Shown piece after piece: positions 1 through 13,972 of a stretch of DNA of 64,000 bases. The position numbers were made by a program, and so were the translations under genes. This DNA is from Sebastes aleutianus (lineage: Eukaryota; Chordata; Actinopteri; Perciformes; Sebastidae): the NCBI GenBank assembly GCA_916700875.1, contig CAKAKS010000038.1, positions 16,491,326 to 16,555,325 of the forward strand, read 5' to 3'. The notes beneath the pieces are model-generated. The model worked only from the letters and a program-made list of their open reading frames with translations, did no database searches and was not told where the DNA came from. Within the stretch, counting starts at the first letter, position 1; each line of letters begins with the position of its first letter.

Positions 1-511
1 AAGGGGATATATTGTGATTTTTCAGTCTAATTTTAGGAAAACTGTCATAGTATAAACACGAGGCTCCATTGTATTCACCATATTACGAAAGACTTCATTC
101 TCTATGGCTGAAGATAGACTAAACTTAAACTTTAGTAGATTTGTCATATACATACAGGTATGAAATTTGACCTCTGCATTTAACCCGTCCTTAAGAGCAG
201 TGGGCTGCTGTAAAGCGCCCGGGGAGCAACTTGTCTCGCTCAAGGACACTTTGACATGCAGACAGTAGGAACCGGGGTTTGACCCGCCAACCTTGTGGTT
301 AAAGGACGACCCCAGAGCCATAGCCACCCCATTGCAACATTGCTATCTTGCGGTTGGGGGTTTAAAAACAACACAAAAAGAACCACTGTCTGCCACAAAT
401 CTTTGCTTTTTAACTATTAATTAAAAATCAATACAGTGTTTTTGAGAATCGATACAGTTTCACAAAACATATTGCGATACGTAAGTGTATCAATGTTTTA
501 TTACACCCCTA
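1..511. mobile_element. GATAC-type inverted-repeat element (5' cut by window edge), with SINE inside
   Basis: The sequence around 1-45 (TTTTAGGAAAACTGTCAT) and the right end TTACACCCCTAA match the copy at 8821-9222, which lacks the middle insert. The 175-345 part is a separate tRNA-like SINE. The left end is outside the window. Confidence 0.6.
175..345 (-). mobile_element. tRNA-derived SINE
   Basis: Read on the - strand it contains GGGTGGCTATGGCTCTGGGG followed by a B-box-like GGCGGGTCAAACCCCGG, the split-promoter arrangement of tRNA-derived fish SINEs. It sits inside the element at 1-511. Confidence 0.55.
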
Positions 512-652
512 ATAACCATTACTAATTTTAGACTCTTACTTAATATTTTGCTTAGCTAAAGTTCTTGTATCGTTGCTTATGTTAAAGGAATACACTGTAT
601 TGGTGTAGTAAATACTCTTATTCACTTTGTTGTTTAGAGTTAGGAGTGTGTG

Positions 653-690
653 TACAGAATATATGAAGCTACAGCCAGGAAGATACAGGA
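653..690 (+). repeat. fragment of the ATGAAGCTACAGCCAG palindromic repeat
   Basis: A short stretch shared with the arms of the palindromic element at 61417-61950 (TATGAAGCTACAGCCAG). Only one arm fragment is present. Confidence 0.45.
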
Positions 691-1186
691 ATGCTTATAT
701 TCCTCAAACCAAAGGTACTGAGAAAAATCTTGTTTGGGTACTGTATAGCCACCACTATCAAAAATGTATACCCAGCCCCAGTCATGACTGCCAAATAAAA
801 TAAATCATATTTAACATGCACCAGTCAGTCAGTTTCTTCAGTAAAGTAAATGTTAGAGCACAGAGAAGTCACAGTATGAAAAGCTTGGTGCATGTAGGTC
901 TCAAGGCCCAGGTGAGCTACCGCCTCGGGGTGCTCTGTATCTGATGCTGACCCCCACAGAATCCCCAGGTACACCGGAGAAGGGGCGGGTTGAGACAGCC
1001 AGAGGGGGTTTGACCCGGCAGTCACGTTGTGTTCAGGGCCCTCCTCCCCTCCTTGGTTGACCTCCTCCCTGACTTTCTCTTTGTCTGTCTCCGTCTCTCT
1101 CTCTCCCTCCCACTTACTATCCAGAGAATTACGTGAGCAAGAAGGAATGAAAAGAGGTATTGTGCTCTGTTGAATGTGAGCTATGC

Positions 1187-1210
1187 GTGTGTGTGTGTGT
1201 GTGTGTGTTT
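1187..1210. repeat. GT microsatellite
   Basis: About twelve uninterrupted GT units. Confidence 0.9.
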
Positions 1211-3139
1211 CAGTGGCAGTCTCTTCTCTACTCTAGCGGTATGCAATGCAACTATGCAGACATCAAGGCCATGGCATACCACGGTGGTCAGAGGAGCAAG
1301 GAACATGTTTTAACCAGCGTCATATGTACCATCTTTTCCATACGTCAGGGTCCAATCTCACATGCAGCGCACACAGAGCGTGCCTCTACAAGATCAGTCG
1401 CTTAATTTGCTGCACATAATACATTGCCTAATAGCACTGGTTTGGTATGTTTTGTTACAGAGTCCAGGACCACAATACTGTCTGTGTCCGCTGACTTACT
1501 AGTTACACAGCAATGCCTATGGGTGTCCCCTTTTTTGTGCAGCACTCGAGTGGAGAGAATGAAGACGTATTTCATCATGCCCCTAACTTGAGTCCTTTGA
1601 AAAAAGAATTGTTTTCCACAGAGAAGAAGAAAACACGTTGTGGTTTGTGTTTTCACCACTTGTAATGTGCAGCTTGTTTTTTTTTAGTCTGGAAATGTGA
1701 ATGGCGTGCACTGGCACTAGGGTTAAATATACCAAAAGTTGGCATTGAATGTCTTCTTGTTTACATATTATTTGATTAGATAAATTCTGATTCACATTTC
1801 TTTTTAAAATTCACAGTTTTTTGCAGCTGCAGCTGCTTGTGTTCAAACAAAAGTCAGCCTTTTTTCGAAGATTGGCTTCTTTTGTTGAATAAAAACGTTT
1901 TTGTAAGAGAAACATATTTCTCCAAAAAGTGAACTTAAAAAAAAGTATGTTATTGGTTTTAGTATAAAAGAAATTCAAACTCTAACCAGCTGTTACTGGT
2001 ACACAAGTAATTGTTGTGTTGGTATTGACTATTTCCGAGTAATTTCTTTCAGCTCTTGAATAAAAGGCCTCACAAGTGCATCTATAACAGACCCACGGTG
2101 CGTCACTCAGACTCACAGAAGAGACATTATACTCTATTATTAGTCATTGTCCTTCTTCAGTAGTTGGTTACACGCAGCTAGTTGTTATTCATCAGCAGAT
2201 AAAGTAATCTTCTCGCTGAGGTTTGCTGTGGATTTAATCTCCCTGTCCACATATTCAAATGTCAGCTCTGATTGCTGAGCCAAAGCTTGGAGGCCAAACG
2301 GTGCCCTTCTCTCATACAACTCCTCCAATGGGCTACAATCTGATAAAAATACAAACTCATTCAACTGGCATGTATGCCGTTCAGGTTGTCTTTACTGTCC
2401 GTCAGCCCTTGTTTCTGTATCTGCGAGCCTCAGTACGCCCCCACTTCTCTGTGTCTGCCTCCATCAGCGTCCGCCTGCTCGTCTGTCTCATTGGCTCCGT
2501 GTCTGTTGGCACACATGAGCGAGTGGGTTAAGGTTCATGTCATGTGCTCGTCTCCTGATCTGTGACCTTTTGTCACATGTCACCCGCTTTCCCGTCCGCC
2601 ATGTTTACTGAGTCGATCCACTGTCCAGACTTTAGTCAAACAAAGTGAAAACTTGCTCAGAACATTATATTCCAGCAGGGAGCAACTTGGAACATGAAAA
2701 CATGATAAGGGAACTAAACCAACAAATATAGCTCACTAGCCAAGGGTAATGCTATATTTAAAATGACCCGAGGAAGATACAAATCTTAACTAACTAGCAA
2801 CATTCCTCCACTAGCAGTTGGAAATGTGAATAATTCAATATCATATTTTATTGATGCCATATAATTGTATTGTAACTAAGCTTTTTAAGATGATTTCCCC
2901 TCTTGGGGTGAGCAGAAACAAGCTGTAAACATATTTATAACACCTTTATAAATGCATACATCTCCGACTTGTTAGCAAACGTTTGCCTATTCAGGCTGTT
3001 CTCATACACTGTTCCTATACCTACAAAAAGTAATGCACTGTAATTCCACAAAATCAATTTGTATGTAATCTACGTAATCATGAAACAGGAAGTGTAAAGA
3101 GCGACAAACGCCGCGTTGGGAGGATTTTGGGGTGGATGG

Positions 3140-3345
3140 GTGGGTCAAAAAACACTGGACTTTTGCCCAGGAGACCGCTGTTCGTATCCCACTTAACTTC
3201 CATACTTAAGTAACGCCACTTCCACAATCTTGTCTTACACCTAACCTAAGTACTTTTGTTGCCTAAACCTAACGAAAGTATTTCAAGAATACTTATTTTA
3301 ACCCATACCACAATCTTTTCCTAAACCTAACCAAGTTGTTTCCTG
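3140..3345. repeat. dispersed repeat with GTTGCCTAAACCTAAC core
   Basis: Shares the sequence block GAGACCGCTGTTCGTRTCC...TTTTGTTGCCTAAACCTAA with stretches at 53995-54245, 54498-54835 and 57690-58020. No inverted ends or target duplication could be fixed. Confidence 0.6.
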
Positions 3346-4219
3346 TGAAGAAGTTTTTTGAATTTGTATTATTTATGTGGAAGTTTATTATGAAAAGACT
3401 CTATGCATGTAATGAGCGGAAATTGTCACATTTTGCTGGACATTCATAGGAAAATGTACGAAAAATTAGGAATAACTTTTCGGAAGGTATCATACGAACT
3501 GTTGTATGAGGATACGTTTGCCTATTCACACGGGGCAACACAAGCATTCATTTGGAGTCGTGTTTCTGGCCACCTGGGGAATGGAAGTGCAAAAATAATA
3601 ATATCATCAAGTACTGATGCTGTGATAATCATGGAGAACAATATAAAAGCAGTGTTCTCATGCAAATGCAGTTAAAGTTCAATAATAACCTAATGAAAAT
3701 CTTACAGTCTCAAAGAGACTTGAGCACAGAGATATGCTTGTCCTTTGGGCATAAATACACAGGAATGCTAATCTGTTTGTCGGTTCTACTGCATGGCTGT
3801 TGGCTTGCCCCTCTGTTGGCCTCTGTAGTCTTCCCACATCCATCACCTCCCGGTGCGCTGCACCCTTCTCCCCCCTTCCCCCCCCCTTTGCCTCTCTCTT
3901 CGGCAATCAGCTGGTATTATCCCCGTCATCTTGTGGTTGTATAGGCACGCAGTGATTTCACTATCTTTTCTCTGGAATTATCTGTCCTGCTGGGAAAAAA
4001 ACATCTGTGTTCAATCATCCTAAAGAGCTACAGCTACCACTGCCAAATCACTGCACTCTCTGCCTTTATCTCTGGGAAGGTGCTTCAGCTAGATAGGTGT
4101 GTTTGTGCGTGCGTGAAGAAGAAGTAAGTTCACTAGTTGGATGCAGCCTGATAATATCAGGCCTATAGGCTGCTACCACTGGTTTGGGAGAGTCTAAATA
4201 AATTATAAATCTCAGGAAT

Positions 4220-5075
4220 AGATTTAGAGGAGCACTAGTGCAGTGCCCGTTGAAAACATGCCTGTTCAAAACGAGGCCGAATGTTCCGCCTGTGGTGTGG
4301 TGTGGTGAGAAACGCTTATACAAACAACTTCACACTCGACACTGCGCTTCCTTGGGTCCAACAATACACCTGCCATGACATAGTTGCATTACACATCCAA
4401 TTCGCGGTTACTCGGAAGTGTAACCGGGGAATACAGTCTTACTCATGGGGAAAAACTTTCCCCAGTCGCGGTTTACTGACAGTCACACCAATGAAATACA
4501 CTCTGGTTCAATTCTGCTTCCAGGTGGCTATCTGCTCTTGTTGACTCCACGTCTTGACTTTAGGGAAGTAAAGAAGAGTCTAGTTGTAATGTTTTATCCA
4601 GCATCCATGTAACATAGACTATAACGTATAACTACAGTTGATGAGCTGCGGTCTGCCCACTGCAGAAGTGAAGAAAAGTTTGGTTGTAACGTTATCCAGT
4701 GTTAGCGGACTACATTCAGGATCCAGCAGCAGTGAACTGAGCCGCGGTCTGCCTGCCGTGGACGACATGCTGGATTTAGTCTGCAGAGCCCTGAAGCCCC
4801 GCCCTCACTGCTGCACAGAGCGCTGGGCGCTTGTTTATTCAAAGTTGATTAATATTGAAGGTGTCGCGTGTCCAAATTACACCAAATTTGACAAAGCACT
4901 CCATGGGATCCCCAGCAATACACCCACCAAGTGTGAAGTCGATCGGATGAGTGTTTCTCGACATATGCGAAGGACACACCCACATACCCACAGACAGATT
5001 CCTCGCTTTATAGCTGATGATGCTGACGCTTTCTGCGTGACCTCCAGAGGTTCATTACAACCAGCATAGTCTGTC
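4220..5075. repeat. probable dispersed repeat with a chance 143-codon open frame
   Basis: The open frame at 4638-5069 has a composition and motifs (short duplicated GCTGCGGTCTGCC-like blocks at 4644 and 4743) that look like repeat DNA rather than protein. I recognise no domain. Family assignment was not possible. Confidence 0.35.
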
Positions 5076-5774
5076 TGTGCTGATAAGACATACTTTCTAT
5101 TCCTTCTGTCTCTCTATCGTCTCTCTCCCCACACACTCACTAGTTAATTAGAATGTATTTACTGTTTACTGAGTACCAAATGAAAAATAGCTCTGCATAT
5201 GCAATCTAATTCCTAATGAATGCATGACCAGTCAAGACAACATATGGATGTGGTTTATGCTATATTGAACTGCAGACTTGTGGTTCTAATTTAACAAGGT
5301 GCACCAGAAAACCTGCATTATGCGCTTATTAGCTGACTCTGTAACTCTTCCCATTGTGTCCATAGGCAGCTGAAAGAGCATAGATTGAGTGCAGCTTATA
5401 CATTTTGCGAGATGAGGGCATGACTCATTGTTGCCAAACATGGCTGTAAATTGGCCGCTAGCCCGCTATGTTTCACTATGGTTTTTGTTCAGTAATGACC
5501 AACTGGAGAACAAATTTGTGTCCAGAAAACTGACAATGTTAGTTTGGACCAATTTGTCAAATATTGTTCACTGTGTGCATTGTGCTCTTGAAATTAGGGC
5601 CCTAGATATTAACTCATTTCTTTGGGGGGAATGAAAGGGCATATGTTTTCTGATTAATGCGTTTTTAGAGTGTAAGAATTGGATGGTGCTGCAGCTCTAC
5701 TATTTTCTGCTGGTCTGTGCATATGTTTTTACAATATATAAAAAGGATGCAGCTTTAACATCTCAAGCTGCTAC

Positions 5775-5858
5775 CATTGGGCAACCTCCGGGTCTGAGAA
5801 GTGAAGCCAATGCTGAAGTGCCTTAAACGTGCATTCTTTCTAATAGTCAGCAGGGGGC
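5775..5858 (-). mobile_element. truncated CATAGACTG hAT-like element
   Basis: Begins with the element's terminal block (CATTGGGCAACCTCC) and continues through TGAAGCCAATG to CAGCAGGGGGCGA, then breaks into unrelated repeat DNA at 5859. Inverted relative to the full copies. Confidence 0.7.
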
Positions 5859-6110
5859 GACGATACAATATTGTCATGATACTTAAGTCACGATACGATC
5901 CTATTGCGATATATTGCGATTTATTACCTTTTTTTCAACTGCAAATTTTGTCTGTTTTATCTGATAAGATACAGTTTTCACTCTGTTCATCACAGAGTTT
6001 TCATTCACATATCTTTAGGTCAGAGGTCTTTTCCTCACCAAAATTTTGCATAACTTTGGAGCGCTATTTAGCATTCTTCCCGACAAGCTAGCGTGACATG
6101 GTTTTTTAAT
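5859..6110 (-). repeat. composite of two dispersed repeat fragments
   Basis: 5862-5960 resembles the GATAC-type element; 5995-6110 is, inverted, the module also present at 39160-39480 and 52590-52800 (contains TAGCTTGTCGGGAAG and CAAAATTTTGGTGAGGAAAA). Confidence 0.55.
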
Positions 6111-8820
6111 TTCCAGTATCTTCACTCTAGCTTTAAGACTGTCCACCACAACCTCTGTAAGACAGAATAGCGGCCGGATTGTTAAGAAGTTAATAGTTTA
6201 TATAATAAAAGATCTATCCTTGACTGTTCCTCCACCCCCTAGTGACTAGTGATGTGCGTTGTCCTCCTTGACTTTGAAATCTGGGATAACTTTTCACGCT
6301 ACTGTAGTGTATCGCACTGTACTGGTGTACTGCAGCAGCCAGGCTCTATAGGGACGGACTTGAATCAATTACAGTACTGAACACAGAAGACTGCTGGAGG
6401 AGTGATGGATGAAGTTGTGCAGAGAAAGACTGATGAAGTCACAAGGGAGGGAATTTTGTAAGAGAGAAGAGTGGTGTTAGATACGTACACGGCGAGGATG
6501 GAACATGTCAGGGTAAAGTGTGATGCGGATGTGACATGTCCTACTCTTTATTCTCCTCGCTCCCTTCACCTCTCCTCCTTCTATCTGTGCATCCGCTCTC
6601 CTCCCAGCTCCCTCGTCTCTCTTTTCATCTCTTCATATTGCTTCTCCAGTCTGGCTGTGGACCAGCGCGGCATCGAACTCCCATCTGCTTGCGGCCAATT
6701 TGGAAGGAATTTGCTCACCCATTAAAGTGCATGTTCAGTGCGACTTTCATCCCTTTCCTCTTATGTTTTTTTTTCTCTCTCTCTTGCCGTCCCCTGCGAA
6801 CAGCCAGCCACGTCTCTCCTTGCATCAGTAAAGACAGTTTTTTCAGGAGCAGATTTTGTAGAAGACAAAAACAAAAAATGTGTGGAAACCTCCAGAAGCA
6901 ATCCACACGGATAAGACGAACATTGTCCTTGTCCTTTTAGGTGCAGCACTCCCTGCAACAATGATCCCTTTGTGCTGTAATGGGCCTGGAAGTATTCGTT
7001 TTCCTGTTTACTTTAACAAAGTGAGCCATATGCTGTGGAGTTTGTGTAATGAGAGCGACGATCTGAGGTGAACAGAAATGGGAGGCTCCCAAAGTTACCA
7101 CGATTAACAAGGACAAACTCTCTCGAACAAAATGACGCAGGCAGTTTCATCTGATCAGAAAATAAACACGACCAAGGCGTTAAACCTCTCCTTTTGTTGC
7201 TCTCCTCCTCGTCTCCTCTTCTTCACATGAGCTACTGTCCAATTATTTCCTGCCCATACACATCACGGTTATTAAACTGTACACACAGCAGTATGTGTGT
7301 AAAGTAAATACTTGCATCTGCACACACCCACACACGCTAAAGTAGACACAAATAAAAAAAGAATGTTGTCACCCTAAATGGATGGATAAAGTTTTTTCTT
7401 TATTTGCACCCCCACATTCACACATGTGGGAATCCTATTGAGCTCTACTGCTATTGTCTGAATGTGATGTTTCTTTGCTGTTTCCAGCTTTACATTAAAA
7501 GAAAGAAGTACTTTTTGAGCTGTTACTCTCGTCAGCAGGCCAAGTAAAGCTTAAAGGAATCTGAGCTATAATTCAGACAAATAAGCAGGGCCAATATAAC
7601 ACTTGCCAAGCAAGCAATTATGGTGATGAATGGCTACCATTTGTGTTTAATAAAAGCCCCGTCAGGCCTCCAGGAGGAGCTTGTTCACACTCACTTTTAT
7701 CCCGCTGTCTTTTGTTTGTGCAGGATTTCTCGCCGTTAGAATGACGCAAATTTGCCACTGGGAAAGAGGCTTTGAATTGATCTGTTTTGAGTAAACTGAA
7801 TTTTGCTTCCACAAGCACACCCATTTATTTACACATTCCTACAATTGCATTATCCAAGAAAAAAAAAAACAGGCGGAGAGAAAGAATGACTCGGATAATG
7901 CCAAACTTCCTCCCAGCATAGCCATTCAATGAAACTCTGTCAGTAGCAATGGGAGGCAGTCACGAATGTTTCCAGCTTTTGTTACCCTCTGATTTATAGT
8001 CGGTCACTGTGTCCTTGAGGTGCGAGTCTAGATTTCCCGCTAACCAATGGGTGGGCTCCGTTGGTGCATTGTGCCGCTCAGAGTAAGCTGTTGATGTCGT
8101 TTTTTACGGCCTTTTAATTGTCCTCCTAATTGTGCACAACAAAGAGATGAGAGGTGGATGGTTGGGAATTGACTGGTTGTGTGCCAGGGGAGAAAGTTAA
8201 CAGGAAGGGGATGGACAGGCTCTGCTGTGCTAAAGAGAGAGTGAAAAAGAGAGACTTCATAAGAGATTATGTACAGAACTGTGTGTGTTGGAGCAGCGGG
8301 AAGGCTCTTCATTTAAGTCCTCAGATCTGAAATTTCCCCCCAAATCGGGGACGTCAGGGAGTTTGATACATTTTTCAAAAGGACCATTTGTCATGAATAT
8401 ACCAGAATGCACATTCCAAGCTGACCCCCACATTTATTACATTAGATGGTAGATTAAGCCATTTTTCTTTACAACCCCTCTGTATCCAAGCTGTTATAGC
8501 ACCGGGGACACAGCCAGTTAGCTCTGTCAATAAACAAATCTGCCAGAGGTCTGATTTTGCATCTAAAGCAACATTTGTGCTTATGTCACAGATTTCACAT
8601 CGTGTAAATCCTCTGTGGGGTTTTGGAGGCTTTGGGCCGGATGCTGTTTGGTTGGTTGGTAGTCCTCATTGGCATTCGAGCACTGCTGGAGTGCAGCAGA
8701 GCACAGCAGCTTGGTACAGAGAGAGGGAGGGTGTGTGTGAAATAGAGATGTGAAGAATGAAGTGAGTGCAGCTTCAATGATTGAGCAGGTGTCTATAAGG
8801 AGTGAAGCTGGGTATCAAGT

Positions 8821-9222
8821 AGGGCTGCGTATTGGCAAGAATACGATACGTATCATGATACAGGGGCTATACGATTCAATATATTGTGATATATTGCGAT
8901 GCTGTAACCAAGGCAATATATTGCGCTCTTAAAAATGTAATTTCAGGAAAACTGTCATTGTATAAAGAATACACAAAATCTGAGTAAGAAAAGTTTAATC
9001 AGAACAGTGGGATCTACATTTGTATTTATCACTGTCCCTCCAACATTATAGCACCACTTTGAGAGGGAACATACATTGAGAGGATGAATATCTTTGCAAA
9101 TGAAATATTGACTGCATGTAAACTATTAATTAAAAATTGATATTGTTTTTTGAGAATCGATACAGTATCGCAAAACATAACATCGTGATTCTCAATATTT
9201 ATTATATTTTCTTACACCCCTA
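8821..9222. mobile_element. GATAC-type inverted-repeat element
   Basis: Opens AGGGCTGCGTATTGGCAAGA and closes TTACACCCCTA; the ends are roughly complementary and the interior is rich in ATACGATAC and ATATTGCGAT blocks. No open frame. Likely a non-autonomous DNA transposon. Confidence 0.6.
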
Positions 9223-9232
9223 ATATCGAGCC

Positions 9233-9821
9233 CATATACTGTATATATAAGAAGTGGACATAGTCACCGTGACGTCACCCATTGGTTTGTGGACTGCTGT
9301 TTTGAAGCCTCGAGTTTGCTGTTTTGGCCCTCACCATCTTGGTTCTTTGCAACCAGAAGTGACACAAGAGGGTGGAGCTAAGTACAACTGAAAGCTGAAT
9401 AACACATTTTTAGGCGACCAAAAATGTTAATATTAACTTTCATGAACAGAAAACACACTGTGAAAGGGTTAAAGTTGTAAGATGAAAACACGGACAACTC
9501 CCAGACCGGACAACGCCGTGGTAGCGACCTGTCAATCGTAAGGAAACCACGCCCTAAAGCATCCCCTGCTTTATGGACTATTTGACTCTAAATGGGACCA
9601 TAATTTACTAAATGAACATCATGCTGTATTGAAGAAGACTTAGTGATTGTTTACAATGTTTACTGAGGTAATAAATCAAGTGAGACGTAGAGTCATTTTC
9701 TCATAGACTTCTATACAATCTGACTTCTTTTTGCAACCAGAGGAGTCGCCCCCTGCTGGCTGTTAGAAAGAATGCAAGTTTAAGGCACTCTCGCATTGGC
9801 TTCACCGGAGATTGTCCACTG
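9233..9821 (+). mobile_element. CATAGACTG hAT-like miniature element, copy A
   Basis: Full-length relative to the copy at 29011-29605, starting CATATACTGTATATATAAGA and ending near TTGTCCACTG. Target duplications are not clear here. No coding capacity. Confidence 0.75.
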
Positions 9822-12164
9822 AGCCTCAATATTTTTCTGTTATGGACTGATGTGTGTCCATAGAATAGAGTATCAAAAGCTATGAAGTACAGAAAGTTGG
9901 CATTGAATGCCTGGTCACATTTGAAGTCTTGGTTACTATGGTATCCACACATTTTACTCAATACCCAACATGAATAAGAAATACTGTTTTTTAAGGGTTT
10001 CACTAGCAAATGTAGAATGAATGTGCACTTTGCTCTGTCTCTGCAAACACAATGGCCTTCTCTGCTGCGATGGCACTGCATCAATATTATGTTCCCTCCA
10101 CCCTGCTCGGTTCCTGTTTGCACAGCCCAGTAAATGTACCCACCTAGTAATCTTTAATGGAGGACATGCTAGGCAGCAGTTAGTTATACTCTGCTCTCTC
10201 TCCCTGCCTCTCTTTGTAATTCACACAGACCTTTTCACTCTGTTTGTCTTTCACAGACGCAACGTGTTAAACTTGTTAAAATAACTTCACCCTCCGCTCA
10301 TCTGCTGCAGTGTAGAAGAAGCTTTTTCCGCACAGGAAGATCTGTAATAATCAGGCTCTGGTTTCTGGATCAATGCCAGTCTGAGTGGTCACCATTTGCT
10401 TGTACAAGTCATCTGGGAAAACAATCTGCATTCAGACATCAATTAACCATGCGGACATCAAAATACCATGCATGCATACACACACACTTTGAGTTGTACA
10501 CAGAGACACAGAGTCCTCCAGAAAAGCCAGGGACAGACGCTTGAATCGTCAGAAACTTTACGTCACAGAAAAAGACTCTTGTATAACATAAATGCCCCCC
10601 TGATGTTGAACAACAGTCTATTTTATGACGTAGGTCTGAATCATGTGTCACTGTGTCCCAATTCCCTCTTTTAGGCTGCGTCATGTCCAGCCGGCATTGG
10701 TGTTTTCTACGGAGTATCCTACTGTGTGTGGATGAGTCAGTGAAAAACACTGGGCTCGCAGGAAGGGAATACTGAGATAAAGAAGACAGATGATAACATG
10801 AAGTGGCGAGTGACGGACCAAAAGCTTTCTGAGCACTTTCGGGGTCAGGATGTTGCTACAGAACAATGGGCTTTCCGAGAATGGAGAGCAATAGCAATAA
10901 TTTAGCTCCCTTACATCTAAACCTTTTTCTTTCTAACCTTTTTTCTTCATGTCTCTTTTTCATGACTTTTAAAACAGATACTCAACAACTCAACATCTTT
11001 TATGCCATTTTATAGAGAATAACAGCAGGGCTCGTATGCTTATCAGAAATCCTTGATCAGGGCCATTATCAGAGTGAATGTGTTTTTTTTTTATTGAACC
11101 AAACTACCCTTGGAACTTCAATACATATAGAGATGTGACCTTCGTTGTTCAAGGATTGGAATATGTTTTTGATCTTATGCAGACTTTCAATTTTGTTTTG
11201 ACACATTCCCAATTAATTTAAGTTTCTCAGCAATTTGAAGTTGGAAAGTCTGACCCAGTATTGAATTTTCTCTGTACCCAACTATCATGGTATTTCTCAA
11301 CAAGAAACATATTTGCTGTGCGCAGTGCTAATGAGCACGGGGGCTCTGTGAAACAACTTAAGCAGCATTAAACATCACTTTGAAACTCAGCAACACTCGG
11401 TGAAACTGTCAGTGTGGATGATGTGTGATGTATAGTTTTAATGTGGGTCAGGTCTCACAGGGCAGCAGCGCAAGAGCTTTTGCTGACTCAGGCTAATTTA
11501 CCGTTGTGGCATTCAGATTCAGGAGGCATTTGTTCTGCGAGCTTGAATGTGGAGGAATGAAGACAAACAAGATTCAAAGTCATTGTGATGGGAAGTTTTT
11601 CACCATTTTCTGACATTTTACAGACTTGACATGATTAATCGGTAGATTAAAAAAAATAATATGATTAATTGATAACAACAATAATAGTTGGGTGAAGAGC
11701 TGATTAGTCATTTCATCTGAGTAAATCTAAAGAAAATGAATTAGAAACTTTTTGATGATTGATTAATTGTTTCAAGAGGATCAATTATGCTTTTGCAGTT
11801 TTTTCCTTTCCTTTAGTGTGTTACTGTATATAGTTTTTTTGTGCATGCAAAAGGTCTGCAAAGTTACAAAGTCCACGCCAAAGGGAGAGACACTGCTCCT
11901 GAACTGCCTAGAACACATTGATCAAAGTCACGCCTTTTCTTCCGTAACGTGGTGATGTCACCAAGTAACACATTTGCATAATACCTGCCTAGCGGCTAGT
12001 TTGACACGCCCTCAAACAAAGCTAGTTAGAGCGGAGCTGGAGTAGAGTACAAAGAATTTGGTTCGGTTGACCAATCACAACAGTGGGCCAGCTGACCAAT
12101 CAGAGCAGACTCTGCTTGGGAGGGGGCGGGGCAAGAGCTCAAAAAGAGCGTTTCCGACGGTGGG

Positions 12165-12640
12165 TTGTAATGGTATGATATTTTCACGGTACCATAACCA
12201 TCTCAGAAAATATCACAGTTTCACGGTATCACAGTATTACACTATTATTTGTATTATTATTATTATTAGTAATATCTTTATTATCAGTTACAATGACCCG
12301 TAAAGGATTGAGAGAAGAATTATAATAATCAGAATTATAAACCTAATAGAAAAAGCATATAAATATAATGTTAAAAGCATGTTGGTTTACATGTTAGCAG
12401 TACTATAACTTGTAATTAATCACTAAATGGAAAATAACATCAGCTGTGAGCTTTTGAAATAATGTCCTATGATTATTAGCAATTAACATATACTGTAGGT
12501 GCATGACAGCGCAGTCAGACTGCTCCTGTCTGTACCTTTAACTCACACTACCTTACTTATGTCTGTTTTTTCAATACCAGCAAATGTGCACGGCATGATA
12601 ACCGTCAACTTTTATACCATGGTGTGCCTTGATACCGATA
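12165..12640. repeat. dispersed repeat rich in ACGGTA blocks
   Basis: Starts near GGTTGTAATGGTATGATATT, has repeated CACGGTA motifs and TATACCATGGTGTG near the right edge. Resembles a fish DNA-transposon relic; ends not fixed. Confidence 0.45.
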
Positions 12641-13586
12641 CACAGTATACTGATCATGTGTTGGCACAATTTATGTGTGTGTGTGTTTGTGTGTTTGTGT
12701 GTGCTACCTGTCAGATACTGATCTATAACAATCCTGTCAACTTCCCATGACATCTCAGGGTTAATTGTGTTGTGCACTGTCAAATCTATCTGAACACATT
12801 TCAAAGGATTTCATTCAGATTCTCTTGTGGAACAAAAAAATAGCAACCGCCTGGTGTGTTACATTCCTGTGTCAGGACGCTGCTCGTTCAAACAGCCGGC
12901 TGAGCTCAGCAGAACCAGCGTGCATTCTGTTGCCCACAAAGACTTTAATGCAAAAGATTCCCCGCTCAGACCACCTGCAGCTGTGGGCCAATTAAAACCA
13001 CCACCCACCACTCCCTGACCCAAATGGTTTGACACGCATACACACACTTACACCCACAATGATAACAGCTGGAGAGAGTGAAAGCAATCAATGAATAATT
13101 GATGATAATTGGCTCTACCCATTCATAATTCATACCCTCAATTATCACTAAGAGGCCCCACCTGAGTTTGGTGTGTGCGTGTTTCTGCAGTGGACTGTCT
13201 TGTGTATGTCGCAGAAGATGTTCGTGCATGTCCCATCTGCTGTTTTGTTGTACTTATTTCAAATTTGATGAAATGTTGTGTTGGAGATTGGGTGCGTGTT
13301 TGTGCTGCTTTCTCTCCTTTCGACATGCATACTAGGTTATCATGCCGTCTTCCAAAATGTTATCTCCACTTGTAGCTGTACAGGCAGGAAACTCCTCTCT
13401 CCTGATAAGCAAATGGAGTGCGGGCTCCAGACTCAACATGTTCCCTTATCACAGATGTTGTTTGGATATAATCGCAGCATACTTACACTATCGAACAAGA
13501 AGTTATGATTCTAGATAGGCAATGTGCAGCCATTCAACTTGTGTATTCATTTATCTTCCTCCGGGCTTTTAGATGGGTCGATGGAG

Positions 13587-13932
13587 TAGAGCTGCAACAA
13601 TTAATCGATTAGTTGTCAACTATTAATTTAATCTGCAACTATTTTGATAATCAATTAATCAGTTTGAGTATTTTTTTAAGTGAAAAAAGTCAAATTTCTC
13701 TGATTGCAGCTTCTTAAATGTGAATATTTTCTGGTTTCTTTACTCCTCTATGACAGTAAACTGAATGTCTTTGAGTTGTGGACAAAACAAGACATTTGAG
13801 GACGTCATCTTGGGCTTTGGGAAACACTGATCCACATGTTTACACCATTTTCTGACATTTTATAGACCAAACAACTAATTGATTAATCGCGAAAATAATC
13901 AACAATGAAAATTATCATTTGTTGTAGCCCTA
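13587..13932. mobile_element. inverted-repeat element, GCTGCAAC ends
   Basis: Left end TAGAGCTGCAACAATTAATC, right end GTTGTAGCCCTA, i.e. imperfect complementary ends. The interior is AT-rich with ATTAATCG-type blocks and no frame. Related fragments occur near 11629-11790, 55968-56237 and 61220-62003. Confidence 0.7.
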
Positions 13933-13972
13933 TAATGGAGAAGTAACTATAAAATACCTAACTACGCAAGGC

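Noticed and set aside
825..1025. Possible second tRNA-like SINE near the window start
   Set aside because: A GGGTTTGACCCGGCAG-like stretch resembles a B box but no A box or body could be found at the right distance.
4638..5069. 143-codon open frame on the + strand
   Set aside because: No recognisable domain, repeat-like nucleotide blocks, and no splice or gene context; most likely chance within a dispersed repeat.
7320..7345. Short CA/TA-rich stretches scattered in introns
   Set aside because: Too short and interrupted to list as microsatellites beyond those reported.
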